From NCBI RefSeq assembly GCF_029958925.1, contig NZ_CP124616.1, positions 3,658,001 to 3,722,000 of the forward strand: a stretch of DNA of 64,000 nt, in the 5' to 3' direction. Every line of letters begins with the position of its first letter. The stretch's first letter is position 1. This DNA comes from Tropicibacter oceani (GTDB taxonomy: Bacteria > Pseudomonadota > Alphaproteobacteria > Rhodobacterales > Rhodobacteraceae). Shown piece after piece: positions 44,710 to 53,041 of this stretch. A program made the position numbers and the translations under genes. The notes beneath the pieces were generated by a model that had not been told where the DNA came from, searched no databases, and saw nothing but the letters and a program-made list of their open reading frames with translations.

Positions 44710-45279
44710 TCAGAAGGTCGGAGGCGTGCAGGCGCTGATGATCACGCATGCGCTGTCCCCCAGGCTTCTGAACCTGTGCGGCAGGCGGCTGTCAAAGAGA
44801 TAGCCCTCGCCGGGGCCAAGAACGCGCACCTGGTCATCCACCGTTATCTCGATCTTGCCCGACACCACGATACCGGCTTCTTCGCCGTCATGCGACATCA
44901 GGTCGGGGCCTGTGTCCGTACCCGGCGGATAATGTTCGTGCAGCATCTGCAGACTGTGTTCCCCCGCGTTCCCCAGCTGCCGCAGCGACAGGCCATTGGC
45001 GCTGTCGGCCAGACCGATCTTTTGCGGCGAAAGCTCCACGAATTCTCCGGTTCCGTAAAAGTACTTTGGCTCGGCCTTGTTTTCGACTTCGGCAAAAAAT
45101 TCGGACATGGTCATCGGGATACCGTCCAGCAGCGCCTTGAGAGACGCAACCGAGGGGCTGCTCTTGTTCTGTTCGATCAGCGAGATCGCCCCACTGGTCA
45201 GCCCGGCACGTGCAGCCAATTCCCGCTGAGACATCTTGCGCGCCTCGCGAACGGCCCTCAACTTGCCTCCGATATCCAC
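44710..45279 (-). CDS. PuuR-like XRE-cupin transcriptional regulator
   Basis: A 189-residue repressor with an N-terminal HTH_XRE (about residues 7-61: MSQRELAARAGLTSGAISLI) and a C-terminal cupin (about residues 110-185). It aligns over its length with E. coli PuuR, including the ending pattern GxLPHRFRSL...IISACTPPTF. PuuR is a putrescine-responsive repressor. GTG start at 45279 preceded by GGGGGA. It lies between the leftward TRAP/decarboxylase run and the divergent aminotransferases, and probably controls both. Confidence 0.88.
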   Translation of the reverse strand: MDIGGKLRAVREARKMSQRELAARAGLTSGAISLIEQNKSSPSVASLKALLDGIPMTMSEFFAEVENKAEPKYFYGTGEFVELSPQKIGLADSANGLSLRQLGNAGEHSLQMLHEHYPPGTDTGPDLMSHDGEEAGIVVSGKIEITVDDQVRVLGPGEGYLFDSRLPHRFRSLGDSACVIISACTPPTF

Positions 45280-45379
45280 CTACAGAATCCCCCACGGCCC
45301 CTACGATTGATTGTTATTTTAAGCACCCGCATGTCGGACCCGTCAATGAAAATTTGAAAAACACCTTTTCCGGCGCTTC

Positions 45380-45410
45380 GAAATGCTCAACTTTCAGGCG
45401 ATGAAATGCT
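45380..45410. repeat. Direct repeat GAAATGCT, 23 bases apart
   Basis: The octamer GAAATGCT occurs at 45380-45387 and 45403-45410, in the regulator/gabT divergent promoter and just before the palindrome at 45413. The 23-base repeat period is near two helical turns, suggesting same-face binding. Confidence 0.4.
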
Positions 45411-45412
45411 AT

Positions 45413-45429
45413 GATAATTGACAATTATC
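45413..45429. promoter_or_regulatory. Perfect 17-bp palindrome, probable regulator operator
   Basis: GATAATTG-A-CAATTATC is a perfect 8-1-8 inverted repeat in the 205-base gap between the PuuR-like regulator and gabT, 56 bases before gabT's start. Symmetry and place fit binding by the adjacent regulator. Confidence 0.65.
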
Positions 45430-45484
45430 CTAATCGCTGCACTAATATTCTCATCACAAACTGCTGCCTGTACCGGAGCCAACC

Positions 45485-46921
45485 ATGACCAAGAAACCCT
45501 CTGCGCCCAAGAATTCGCGCGCCAAATCCCGGAAAACAAACAGTTCCAAGCCCGTGGCACAGACCGCTGCCGCCGCTCTGGCAATGACTGAAGGCGCCCG
45601 GATTGCCCCCAGCGGCAGCAACGCCGCCCTGCTCGCGCGCCGCGAATCGGCTGTGCCGCGCGGTGTCGCCTCGGCCGCGCCGATCTTTGCGGCCCATGCT
45701 GAGAATTCTGAACTCTGGGACGTCGAAGGCAACCGCTATATCGACTTTGCCGGCGGCATCGCCGTGCTGAACACCGGGCACCGCCACCCGGGCGTGGTTG
45801 CCGCCGCCAAGGCGCAGGAAGACCACTATACACACACCTCGTTCCAGGTCGTCCCCTACGAGCCCTATGTCGCGCTGGCCGAAAAGCTGAACGCCCTGGC
45901 GCCCGGCGATTTCCCCAAGAAATCGCTGCTGGTCACCACCGGCGCCGAGGCCGTCGAAAACGCGGTCAAGATCGCCCGTGCCCATACCGGGCGCCCCGGG
46001 ATCATCGCCTTTACCGGTGGCTACCATGGCCGCACGCTGCTGACGCTGGGCCTGACCGGCAAGGTCACCCCCTATAAGAAAGACGTCGGCCCCTTCCCGG
46101 CGGATATCTTCCGCGCGCCCTTCCCCGATGCCCGCAACGGCATCACAGTAAAGGATGCGCTGAACGGTCTGGAAACCCTGTTCCTGACCGATGCCGATCC
46201 GTCCCGTGTCGCCGCCATCATTCTTGAACCCGTGCTGGGCGAAGGCGGCTATCAGCCGGTGCCGACCGAAATGTGGCAGGCGCTGCGCGCGATCTGCGAC
46301 AAGCACGGCATCCTTCTGATTGCCGACGAAATCCAGGCCGGTTTCGGGCGTACCGGGAAATGGTTCGCGATCGAGCATTCCGGCGTGGTCCCCGATCTGA
46401 TCACCGTCGCCAAATCCATGGCCGGCGGCTATCCCATCGCGGGCGTGATCGGGCGCGCCGATGTCATGGACGCGCTGGCCCCCGGTGGTCTTGGCGGCAC
46501 CTATGGCGGCAACCCTGTTGCCTGCGCCGCGGCGCTGGCCGCCATCGAGGCCATCGAAACCGAAGGTCTGCTGGCCCGGTCCACCGCGCTTGGCGAAACC
46601 TTCCGCGCCCGCTTTGCGGAAATCGGCGCGCGCACCGCGCCCTTCCGGATGTGGGACATTCGCGGCCTTGGCGCCATGCTGGCCATCGAATTCGTGACCG
46701 ATTTCGACACGGCCAAGCCTGACGCGGCCTTTACCAAGTCGGTCATCGCCCATGCGCTGCGCCGGGGCCTGATCCTGCTGTCCTGCGGCATGCACGGCAA
46801 CGCGCTGCGGATCATGGTGCCGCTGACCGCATCGGACGCGATCATCGACGAAGGGCTGCAGATCTTCGAGGCCGCTCTGGCCGACGCAGTCGCGGATATG
46901 CCCGCCATGGCGGCTGAATAG
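45485..46921 (+). CDS. gabT: 4-aminobutyrate aminotransferase (GABA transaminase)
   Basis: A 478-residue class III aminotransferase converting GABA and 2-oxoglutarate to succinic semialdehyde and Glu. [15 protein letters not shown] (151-165), Asp281 in [13 protein letters not shown], and Lys310 in [12 protein letters not shown] are the PLP landmarks of the GabT group. Residues 1-45 are an unusual Lys/Ser/Ala-rich extension not seen in standard GabT; GGAGCC precedes this ATG, so the extension is likely translated. It is divergent from the PuuR-like regulator. Confidence 0.9.
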   Translation: MTKKPSAPKNSRAKSRKTNSSKPVAQTAAAALAMTEGARIAPSGSNAALLARRESAVPRGVASAAPIFAAHAENSELWDVEGNRYIDFAGGIAVLNTGHRHPGVVAAAKAQEDHYTHTSFQVVPYEPYVALAEKLNALAPGDFPKKSLLVTTGAEAVENAVKIARAHTGRPGIIAFTGGYHGRTLLTLGLTGKVTPYKKDVGPFPADIFRAPFPDARNGITVKDALNGLETLFLTDADPSRVAAIILEPVLGEGGYQPVPTEMWQALRAICDKHGILLIADEIQAGFGRTGKWFAIEHSGVVPDLITVAKSMAGGYPIAGVIGRADVMDALAPGGLGGTYGGNPVACAAALAAIEAIETEGLLARSTALGETFRARFAEIGARTAPFRMWDIRGLGAMLAIEFVTDFDTAKPDAAFTKSVIAHALRRGLILLSCGMHGNALRIMVPLTASDAIIDEGLQIFEAALADAVADMPAMAAE

Positions 46922-46939
46922 GCGCCAAAACCTGCACGG

Positions 46940-46964
46940 CCCATGGCGCGCGCTGCGCCATGGG
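46940..46964. repeat. Stem-loop between gabT and second aminotransferase
   Basis: CCCATGGCGC-N5-GCGCCATGGG, a perfect 10-bp stem, starts 19 bases after gabT. There is no T-run, so it could be an mRNA-stability hairpin that separates gabT and downstream message levels. Confidence 0.5.
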
Positions 46965-47056
46965 ACCCTTGAACCACGCTCGCAACCGTGTTTGCCTGAC
47001 GCCCATCGTGCCGGGCGTGCGCAGCGCCTGTCGGCCTACACAACTGGGAAATCCTG

Positions 47057-48382
47057 ATGTCGCATATCTTTGCCCGCCACTGTCATGCCTCACCTCCGGT
47101 CGCCGTGGGCGGCAAGGGCTGCTATCTGTTCGACGCCTCGGGCAAGCAGTACTTGGACGGATCGGGCGGCGCGGCGGTCAGTTGCCTGGGCCACGGCGAT
47201 CCCGACATCACCGAAGCGATCAAATCGCAGCTGGACACCCTGGCCTTTGCCCATACCGGTTTCTTCACATCGCAGCCGGCGGAACAGCTGGCCGATCTGT
47301 TGATTGAACACGCGCCCGGCGATCTGGACCGCGTCTATCTGGTCTCCGGCGGGTCCGAGGCCACCGAGGCCGCGATCAAGCTGGCCCGCCAGTACTGGGT
47401 CGAAAAGGGCGAACCGCAACGCAGCCGCCTGATCGCCCGCAAGCAAAGCTATCACGGCAACACCATCGGCGCGCTCAGCGCCGGGGGCAACGAATGGCGG
47501 CGCCAGCAGTTCGGCCCGCTGCTTCTGGACGTCAGCCATATCGACCCCTGCTACGAATACCGCCTCCGCCAGGACGGCGAAAGCCTTGAGGATTACGGCA
47601 AACGCGCCGCTCAGGCGCTTGAGGATGAAATCCTGCGCGTCGGTCCCGAAACGGTCATGGCCTTCATGGCCGAACCCGTCGTCGGCGCGACCGCCGGGGC
47701 GCTGGCCCCTGCCCCGGGCTATTTCAAGCACATCCGCGAGATCTGCGACCGCTACGGCGTGCTCTTGATCCTTGACGAGGTCATGTGCGGCATGGGCCGG
47801 ACCGGCACCCTGTTCGCCTGCGAACAGGACGGCGTCGCCCCTGATATCGCCTGCATCGCCAAGGGGCTTGGCGCGGGCTATCAGCCGATCGGCGCAATGC
47901 TTTGCACCTCGGCGATCTATGATGCCATCGCGAACGGGTCCGGCTTTTTCCAGCATGGACACACCTATATCGGCCACCCCGCCGCCGCCGCGGCCGGACA
48001 TGCGGTGGTGAACGCGATCCTTGGCCGCGGCCTGCTGGAGCGGGTGAACACGCAAGGCACAGCGTTGGCGCAGCGGCTCGAGCAGCGCTTTGGCCAGCAC
48101 CCGCATGTGGGCGATCTGCGCGGGCGCGGGCTGTTTCGCGGCATCGAACTGGTCGAGGACCGCGATACCAAGGCCCCCTTCGATCCGTCCAGGGGCGTCG
48201 CCGCCAAGATCAAGAAGGCCGCCTTTGCCGAAGGCCTGGCCTGCTATCCGATGTCCGGCACCATCGACGGGCGGCGCGGCGACCATGTCCTGCTGGCCCC
48301 GCCCTTCATCATCGAAGACCACCAGCTGGACGAGCTGACCGACAAGCTGGGGCGCGCCATAGACGCCGTCATCGGGACCTGA
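47057..48382 (+). CDS. Class III aminotransferase, substrate unknown
   Basis: A 441-residue PLP enzyme of the class III family (relatives: omega-amino acid/pyruvate, diamine or adenosylmethionine-8-amino-7-oxononanoate aminotransferases). SGGSEATEAAIKLARQYW (residues about 97-114), LILDEVMCGMGRTGT and CIAKGLGAGYQPIGA (Schiff-base Lys) are the landmarks. It is a distant paralogue of the neighbouring gabT. Location 135 bases after gabT suggests an amine (putrescine or similar) aminotransferase, as inference. Confidence 0.85.
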   Translation: MSHIFARHCHASPPVAVGGKGCYLFDASGKQYLDGSGGAAVSCLGHGDPDITEAIKSQLDTLAFAHTGFFTSQPAEQLADLLIEHAPGDLDRVYLVSGGSEATEAAIKLARQYWVEKGEPQRSRLIARKQSYHGNTIGALSAGGNEWRRQQFGPLLLDVSHIDPCYEYRLRQDGESLEDYGKRAAQALEDEILRVGPETVMAFMAEPVVGATAGALAPAPGYFKHIREICDRYGVLLILDEVMCGMGRTGTLFACEQDGVAPDIACIAKGLGAGYQPIGAMLCTSAIYDAIANGSGFFQHGHTYIGHPAAAAAGHAVVNAILGRGLLERVNTQGTALAQRLEQRFGQHPHVGDLRGRGLFRGIELVEDRDTKAPFDPSRGVAAKIKKAAFAEGLACYPMSGTIDGRRGDHVLLAPPFIIEDHQLDELTDKLGRAIDAVIGT

Positions 48383-48400
48383 TCCGAAAAGGGGCCATAC

Positions 48401-50002
48401 ATGCGTTTTTCCGTTCTTGCCGGCTGTGCCGTTCTGGCGTTTTTGTCCCTTGTCGGGCTGATCTGGTCGTCCTGGTTCTGGCTGGGGGTCCTGCTGTTCG
48501 GGGCGCTTGTGGCGCTAGGCGTCAGTGACCTGGTGCAACCGCGCCATTCGATCCTGCGCAACTATCCGATTATCGGTCACATGCGGTTCATGTTCGAAGG
48601 CATCCGCCCCGAAATCCGCCAATACCTGATCGAAAGCGATCAGGACGAAGAACCGTTTTCGCGCGACAAACGATCACTTGTCTATCAGCGCGCCAAGGGG
48701 GTCGAGGACAAGCGCCCGTTTGGCACCCGGCAGCGGGTTTACGATTCCGGCTATGAGTGGCTGACCCATTCCGCCGCGCCCAAACACATCGCCAACCATG
48801 ATTTCCGCGTCACGATCGGCGGTCCGGACTGCAAGCAGCCCTATGATGCCTCGATCTACAACATCTCGGCCATGTCCTTTGGCGCGCTGTCGGCCAATGC
48901 GATCCTTGCGCTGAACACAGGCGCGCGCATGGGCGGTTTTGCCCATGACACCGGCGAAGGCGGCATCAGCCGCTATCACCGCCAGGGCGGCGGCGACATC
49001 ATCTACGAGGTCGGGTCGGGCTATTTCGGCTGCCGCACCCCCGAGGGGCGCTTTGACGTCGACAAGTTCCGCGAACAGGCCGCCGATCCCCAGGTCAAGA
49101 TGATCGAGCTGAAGCTGAGCCAGGGCGCCAAACCCGGGCACGGCGGGGTTCTGCCCGCCTCCAAGATCTCGCCCGAGATCGCCGAGGCGCGCGGCGTGCC
49201 GATGGGGCAGGATTGCGTGTCGCCCGCCTCGCACCCCGAATTTTCCACCCCGATCGAACTGATGCAATTCATCAAGACCCTGCGCGACAACGCCAGCGGC
49301 AAACCGGTGGGCTTCAAGCTGTGCATCGGGCACCGGCGCGAATTCATGTGCATGGTCAAGGCGATGCTGGAAACCGACATCGTCCCCGACTTTATCGTCG
49401 TCGATGGCAAAGAGGGCGGCACAGGCGCTGCGCCGCTGGAATTTGCCAACCACATGGGCATGCCGCTGGTCGAAGGGCTGGTCTTTGCCCACAACACCCT
49501 GCGCGGCGCGGGCCTGCGCGACCGGTTGAAACTGGGCGCCTCGGCCAAGCTGGTGACCGCCTTTGACATTGCCAAATCGCTGGCGCTGGGGGCCGACTGG
49601 GCGAATTCCGCGCGCGGTTTCATGTTTTCGATCGGCTGCATCCAGGCCCAGGCCTGCCACACCAACCACTGCCCCGTCGGCGTGGCCACCCAGGACAAGA
49701 CGCGCCAGCGCGCGCTGGACGTCCCGGCCAAATCCGAACGCGTTTTCCGGTTTCACCAGAACACGCTCAAGGCGTTGGCCGAAATGACCGGCGCGGCGGG
49801 CCTGACCCATCCCAACGGCTTCATGCCGCACCACCTCTTGATGCGCGAAAGCGACCGCGACATGGTCACCGGAGAAGAGGTCTATCCCTACCTGCCCGAA
49901 GGGTTCCTGCTGCGCGGCGACGGTGACGACTTTGGCTATTCCATGCGCTGGAACCGGGCGCGGGCCGAAGCCTTTGAACCGTTTGATGCCTCTTATGTCT
50001 GA
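48401..50002 (+). CDS. FMN-binding glutamate synthase-family protein
   Basis: A 533-residue protein with two N-terminal membrane helices (about residues 4-43) and a GltS-type (beta/alpha)8 FMN domain. FKLCIGHRREFMCMVKAM, DGKEGGTGAAPLEF and CIQAQACHTNHCPVGVATQ (the 3Fe-4S Cys cluster) are the domain signatures. It lacks the glutaminase domain of glutamate synthase, so it likely transfers electrons or acts on another 2-oxoacid/amine. Follows the aminotransferase by 18 bases. Confidence 0.87.
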   Translation: MRFSVLAGCAVLAFLSLVGLIWSSWFWLGVLLFGALVALGVSDLVQPRHSILRNYPIIGHMRFMFEGIRPEIRQYLIESDQDEEPFSRDKRSLVYQRAKGVEDKRPFGTRQRVYDSGYEWLTHSAAPKHIANHDFRVTIGGPDCKQPYDASIYNISAMSFGALSANAILALNTGARMGGFAHDTGEGGISRYHRQGGGDIIYEVGSGYFGCRTPEGRFDVDKFREQAADPQVKMIELKLSQGAKPGHGGVLPASKISPEIAEARGVPMGQDCVSPASHPEFSTPIELMQFIKTLRDNASGKPVGFKLCIGHRREFMCMVKAMLETDIVPDFIVVDGKEGGTGAAPLEFANHMGMPLVEGLVFAHNTLRGAGLRDRLKLGASAKLVTAFDIAKSLALGADWANSARGFMFSIGCIQAQACHTNHCPVGVATQDKTRQRALDVPAKSERVFRFHQNTLKALAEMTGAAGLTHPNGFMPHHLLMRESDRDMVTGEEVYPYLPEGFLLRGDGDDFGYSMRWNRARAEAFEPFDASYV

Positions 50003-50558
50003 CGCTGGTCCCCAGCCCGTTCTGGCGCCGCTGGGCGATGCCGACTGGCCGCCCGAACTGGCGGACATGCTGTCCGGTTTTGCCGGCGGGCTGAACGTCT
50101 ATCGCACCATGGCGCATCACCCGGCGCTGCTGCGGGCCTGGGCCGATCTGCGCGATCACATCGTCAACCACTCGGCGCTTGGCCGCGATGATCTGGAGGT
50201 CGTCATCCTGCGCGGCGGCCACCGGCTGCAATCGCCCTATGAATGGTCGCAGCATATCGTCCGGGCCCGCAAATACGGGCTGACGGACCCGCGCATCGCA
50301 TCCCTGCGCGGCCCGCTGGACGCCATGCAACCGGGCGACGCGATCCTGTGCGCCGCCGTGGACGAACTGTTCGACGGCGCCCGCCTGCACCCTGCAACGC
50401 TGGCCGCCGTCACCGCCACCTTTGGCACCCATGCGGTGTTCGACCTGATGGCGACGGTCGGCTTTTATTCCACGCTGGGCTTTATCCTGAACACCTTCGG
50501 AACGCCTTTGGACGACGACATCCACGCGCAGCTTGTTGCCAATCCCCTGCGGGATTGA
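49995..50558 (+). CDS. Carboxymuconolactone decarboxylase-family protein
   Basis: A 187-residue all-helical protein of the CMD/AhpD fold. ILRGGHRLQSPYEWSQHIVRA (about residues 74-94) is the conserved helix pair, but the CxxC redox pair of AhpD peroxidases is absent, so peroxidase function is unlikely. The start at 49995 overlaps the end of the glutamate-synthase-like gene by eight bases, implying coupling. Specific role unknown. Confidence 0.78.
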   Translation: MSDAGPQPVLAPLGDADWPPELADMLSGFAGGLNVYRTMAHHPALLRAWADLRDHIVNHSALGRDDLEVVILRGGHRLQSPYEWSQHIVRARKYGLTDPRIASLRGPLDAMQPGDAILCAAVDELFDGARLHPATLAAVTATFGTHAVFDLMATVGFYSTLGFILNTFGTPLDDDIHAQLVANPLRD

Positions 50559-50612
50559 GCCCCCCAAAACCCTTTACACCCCCGCGAACAGGGCCGGAAA
50601 GGAGTCGGCATC

Positions 50613-52004
50613 ATGACCGATGACCAAGACCAGATCGAACTCGACACCGCCGAGGACAGCCAGCGCCCGATGCGCGAACAGATCAAGGAGGCGCTCGATC
50701 AACGCGACGCCGAAAAGATCGAGTCCCTGCTGGCCCCGCTGCCGATCAGCGGCAAGATGCGGCAACTTCTGTCGCTGTCCCAGGACGACCGCGACCTGCT
50801 GCTGGAACTGGTCAATGCTGAGCTCGCCGCCGACCTGGTCGAAGAGGCGCCGCATGAAACCGCCACCGACCTGGTCGAACGGATGGAGGCCGGACGCGCC
50901 GCCGAAGTCCTTGATGAACTCGATTCCGACCTTCAGGCCGACCTGATCGGCGATCTCGACACCGAAGAGGCCGAAGCGATCCTGTCCCGCTTTGACCCCG
51001 AAGAGGCCGCCGACCTGCGCAGGCTGGCCGCCTACGAGGACGACACCGCCGGCGGATTGATGGTGGCCGAGGCCTTTTCCTTTCCCGACACGGCGACCGT
51101 GGGCGCGGTGCTGCGCGGCATGGTCAGCGAAGATGACGATTTCGAACGCTATCGCGGCCAGCACCCCTATGTGGTCGATGCCGATGATCGCCCGGTCGGG
51201 GTCGTTTCGCTGCGCGGGCTGCTGACCGCCAAGCGCAGCGACAAGCTGACCACGATCATGACCACCCCGATGACCGTCAGCGTCGATACCACGCTGGACG
51301 AATTGCAGGATCTGTTCGACGGCAACAACTATCTTGGCCTGCCGGTTGTCGAAAAGGATGGCCGGATCGCCGGGGTCGTGTCGCGCAGCGCCGTCGATGC
51401 CGCCGCGCTGGAACGGGCCGAAAGCTCCAGCCTGAAACGTCAGGGTGTTGTCGGCGACGAAGTGCGCGCCATGCCGCTGTGGCTGCGTTCGCGCCGGCGG
51501 CTGGCCTGGCTGTCGGCCAACATCGTTCTGAACATCATCGCCGCCAGCGTCATTTCCGCCTACGAGGAAACCCTGGCCGCCGTCATCGCCATCGCGGTCT
51601 TTTTGCCCATGGTGTCGGACATGTCCGGCTGTTCGGGCAACCAGGCGGTCGGCGTCACCATGCGCGAGCTGTCGCTGGGCATCGTCCAGCCCAAGGACGC
51701 CTTTCGCGTCTGGCTCAAGGAGGTGTCAGTCGGGGTCATCAACGGCCTGGCGCTGGGTGTGTTGATCGGGCTTGTCGCCTTTGCCTGGAAGGGCAACCCC
51801 TATCTGGGCCTGGTGATCGGCCTGGCGCTGGCCATCAACACGGTGATCGCGGTGTCCATCGGCGGCGTCGTGCCCTTGCTTCTCAAGCGGCTGAACCAGG
51901 ACCCGGCGGCGGCAAGCGGGCCGTTGCTGACCACGATCACCGACATGGCGGGTTTCTTCCTGGTGCTCAGCCTGGCCACGCTGATGATGCCGCTGTTGCT
52001 GTAA
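50613..52004 (+). CDS. mgtE: Magnesium transporter MgtE
   Basis: A 463-residue Mg2+ channel: N-terminal MgtE_N domain with DDDL-type repeats (LVEEAPHETATDLVERM), two CBS domains (about residues 145-265) that sense Mg2+, and five C-terminal helices. GCSGNQAVGVTMRELSLG is the pore-forming family signature. The ribosome site GGAAAGGAG is strong. It is last in the rightward group but probably independently regulated. Confidence 0.93.
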   Translation: MTDDQDQIELDTAEDSQRPMREQIKEALDQRDAEKIESLLAPLPISGKMRQLLSLSQDDRDLLLELVNAELAADLVEEAPHETATDLVERMEAGRAAEVLDELDSDLQADLIGDLDTEEAEAILSRFDPEEAADLRRLAAYEDDTAGGLMVAEAFSFPDTATVGAVLRGMVSEDDDFERYRGQHPYVVDADDRPVGVVSLRGLLTAKRSDKLTTIMTTPMTVSVDTTLDELQDLFDGNNYLGLPVVEKDGRIAGVVSRSAVDAAALERAESSSLKRQGVVGDEVRAMPLWLRSRRRLAWLSANIVLNIIAASVISAYEETLAAVIAIAVFLPMVSDMSGCSGNQAVGVTMRELSLGIVQPKDAFRVWLKEVSVGVINGLALGVLIGLVAFAWKGNPYLGLVIGLALAINTVIAVSIGGVVPLLLKRLNQDPAAASGPLLTTITDMAGFFLVLSLATLMMPLLL

Positions 52005-52385
52005 GGGGGTGTACGGGGGCCGTCCAAGGCCAGTCCCTGGCGGCCCCCGAACTCTGTCCAATTCGCGTCAACTTGACCTTTTGAAACGCCCAGCAGAGCC
52101 GCGGACCAGTCCGGGGCTTTGGCATGACCCGCGCGCAGCGGGCCAGGACACTGGCCCAACCCATTGCTTCAAAATGAAATTTTCGGGATTTCGCAAAATC
52201 CCCAAGGTTCTGCCACAGTCAATCCAGGCCGGGCCTTGCTTCGGCCCCGATCGGCCACCGCGCGGCAAGTCTGGCCTGAAACCTCAAACCTCAAAACCCT
52301 TTATTAAGGGTGCGTCCGTATTCCTTCTGGCTGTCAATTGTGCCCATCAGCGGCGCGCATGGTGCCACGAAGGAACGGTTTCACG
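52005..52385. promoter_or_regulatory. Leader region of the chemotaxis operon, with two perfect dyads
   Basis: These 381 bases hold no gene. A GC-rich imperfect hairpin (52014-52048) follows mgtE, without a T-run. GGCCAG-GACA-CTGGCC (52141-52156) and GGGATTT-CGCA-AAATCCC (52185-52202) are perfect dyads about 190-240 bases before the first che-operon gene. They may be operator sites. Near 52290 the sequence is AT-richer, where a promoter would be expected. Confidence 0.4.
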
Positions 52386-52670
52386 ATGCAAGACATTAAC
52401 TTTCACGCTCTTGGGGCAACCAGGGCGCGTTCGGGCGAGGATCCTCTGGTTCCCTTCCTGCTTGGCGCCCGCAATGCACCCGTGACGATTTCGGCGCGCG
52501 ATGTCCAGCGCCTGGATGCCCACAGGCTCCAGTTGCTTCTGGTCGCCGAAAAGCAATGGCGCAACGACGGGTCCGTATTTCAGGTCACCGACATGACGCC
52601 GACTTTCCGTGATGGCCTAGGCCGGCTTGGGCTCGCGCCCGATCATTTCGACAAGGAGATGCCGCAATGA
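52386..52670 (+). CDS. STAS-domain chemotaxis-operon protein (CheS-position)
   Basis: A 94-residue protein related to STAS (anti-sigma-antagonist) domains: central VQRLDAHRLQLLLVAEKQWR with the helix pattern following a beta strand. The anti-sigma factor antagonist phospho-Ser is not clear (DAH in its place). It is first in the operon, directly before cheY, the position occupied by CheS in Sinorhizobium, which enhances CheA-mediated CheY1 dephosphorylation. Equivalence is inferred from position only. ATG 52386 follows AAGGA. Confidence 0.65.
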   Translation: MQDINFHALGATRARSGEDPLVPFLLGARNAPVTISARDVQRLDAHRLQLLLVAEKQWRNDGSVFQVTDMTPTFRDGLGRLGLAPDHFDKEMPQ

Positions 52671-53041
52671 CGACAAAGGTGCTTGCAATCGACGATTCAC
52701 GCACGATCCGAAACCTTCTGCGGGTATCGCTGGAAGGGGCGGGGTTTGAATTTCATTCTGCCGAGGACGGGCAGGAAGGGGTCGAGGTCTTTCCCGATGT
52801 CGATCCGGACGTCGTGATAACCGACATCAACATGCCGCGCATGGATGGCTTTGGCGTGATCGAATCCCTGCGCAGCGGCCCCAACAAGACCAATGTTCCC
52901 ATCCTCGTCCTGACCACCGAAAGCTCGGATGACCTGAAATCCCGGGCGCGCGAATCCGGGGCAACCGGTTGGATCGTCAAACCCTTTGACGACGCCTCTC
53001 TGGTTTCCGTCCTCAAAAGATTGACGGGGCATGTAGGCTGA
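52667..53041 (+). CDS. cheY: Chemotaxis response regulator CheY
   Basis: A 124-residue single receiver domain: acidic pair in LAIDDSRTIR, phospho-acceptor in PDVVITDINMPRMDG, Thr in LVLTTE and Lys in IVKPFD. It overlaps the STAS gene and cheA by four and one bases. Canonical CheY fold; motor-binding or phosphate-sink role cannot be separated by sequence. Confidence 0.92.
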   Translation: MTTKVLAIDDSRTIRNLLRVSLEGAGFEFHSAEDGQEGVEVFPDVDPDVVITDINMPRMDGFGVIESLRSGPNKTNVPILVLTTESSDDLKSRARESGATGWIVKPFDDASLVSVLKRLTGHVG

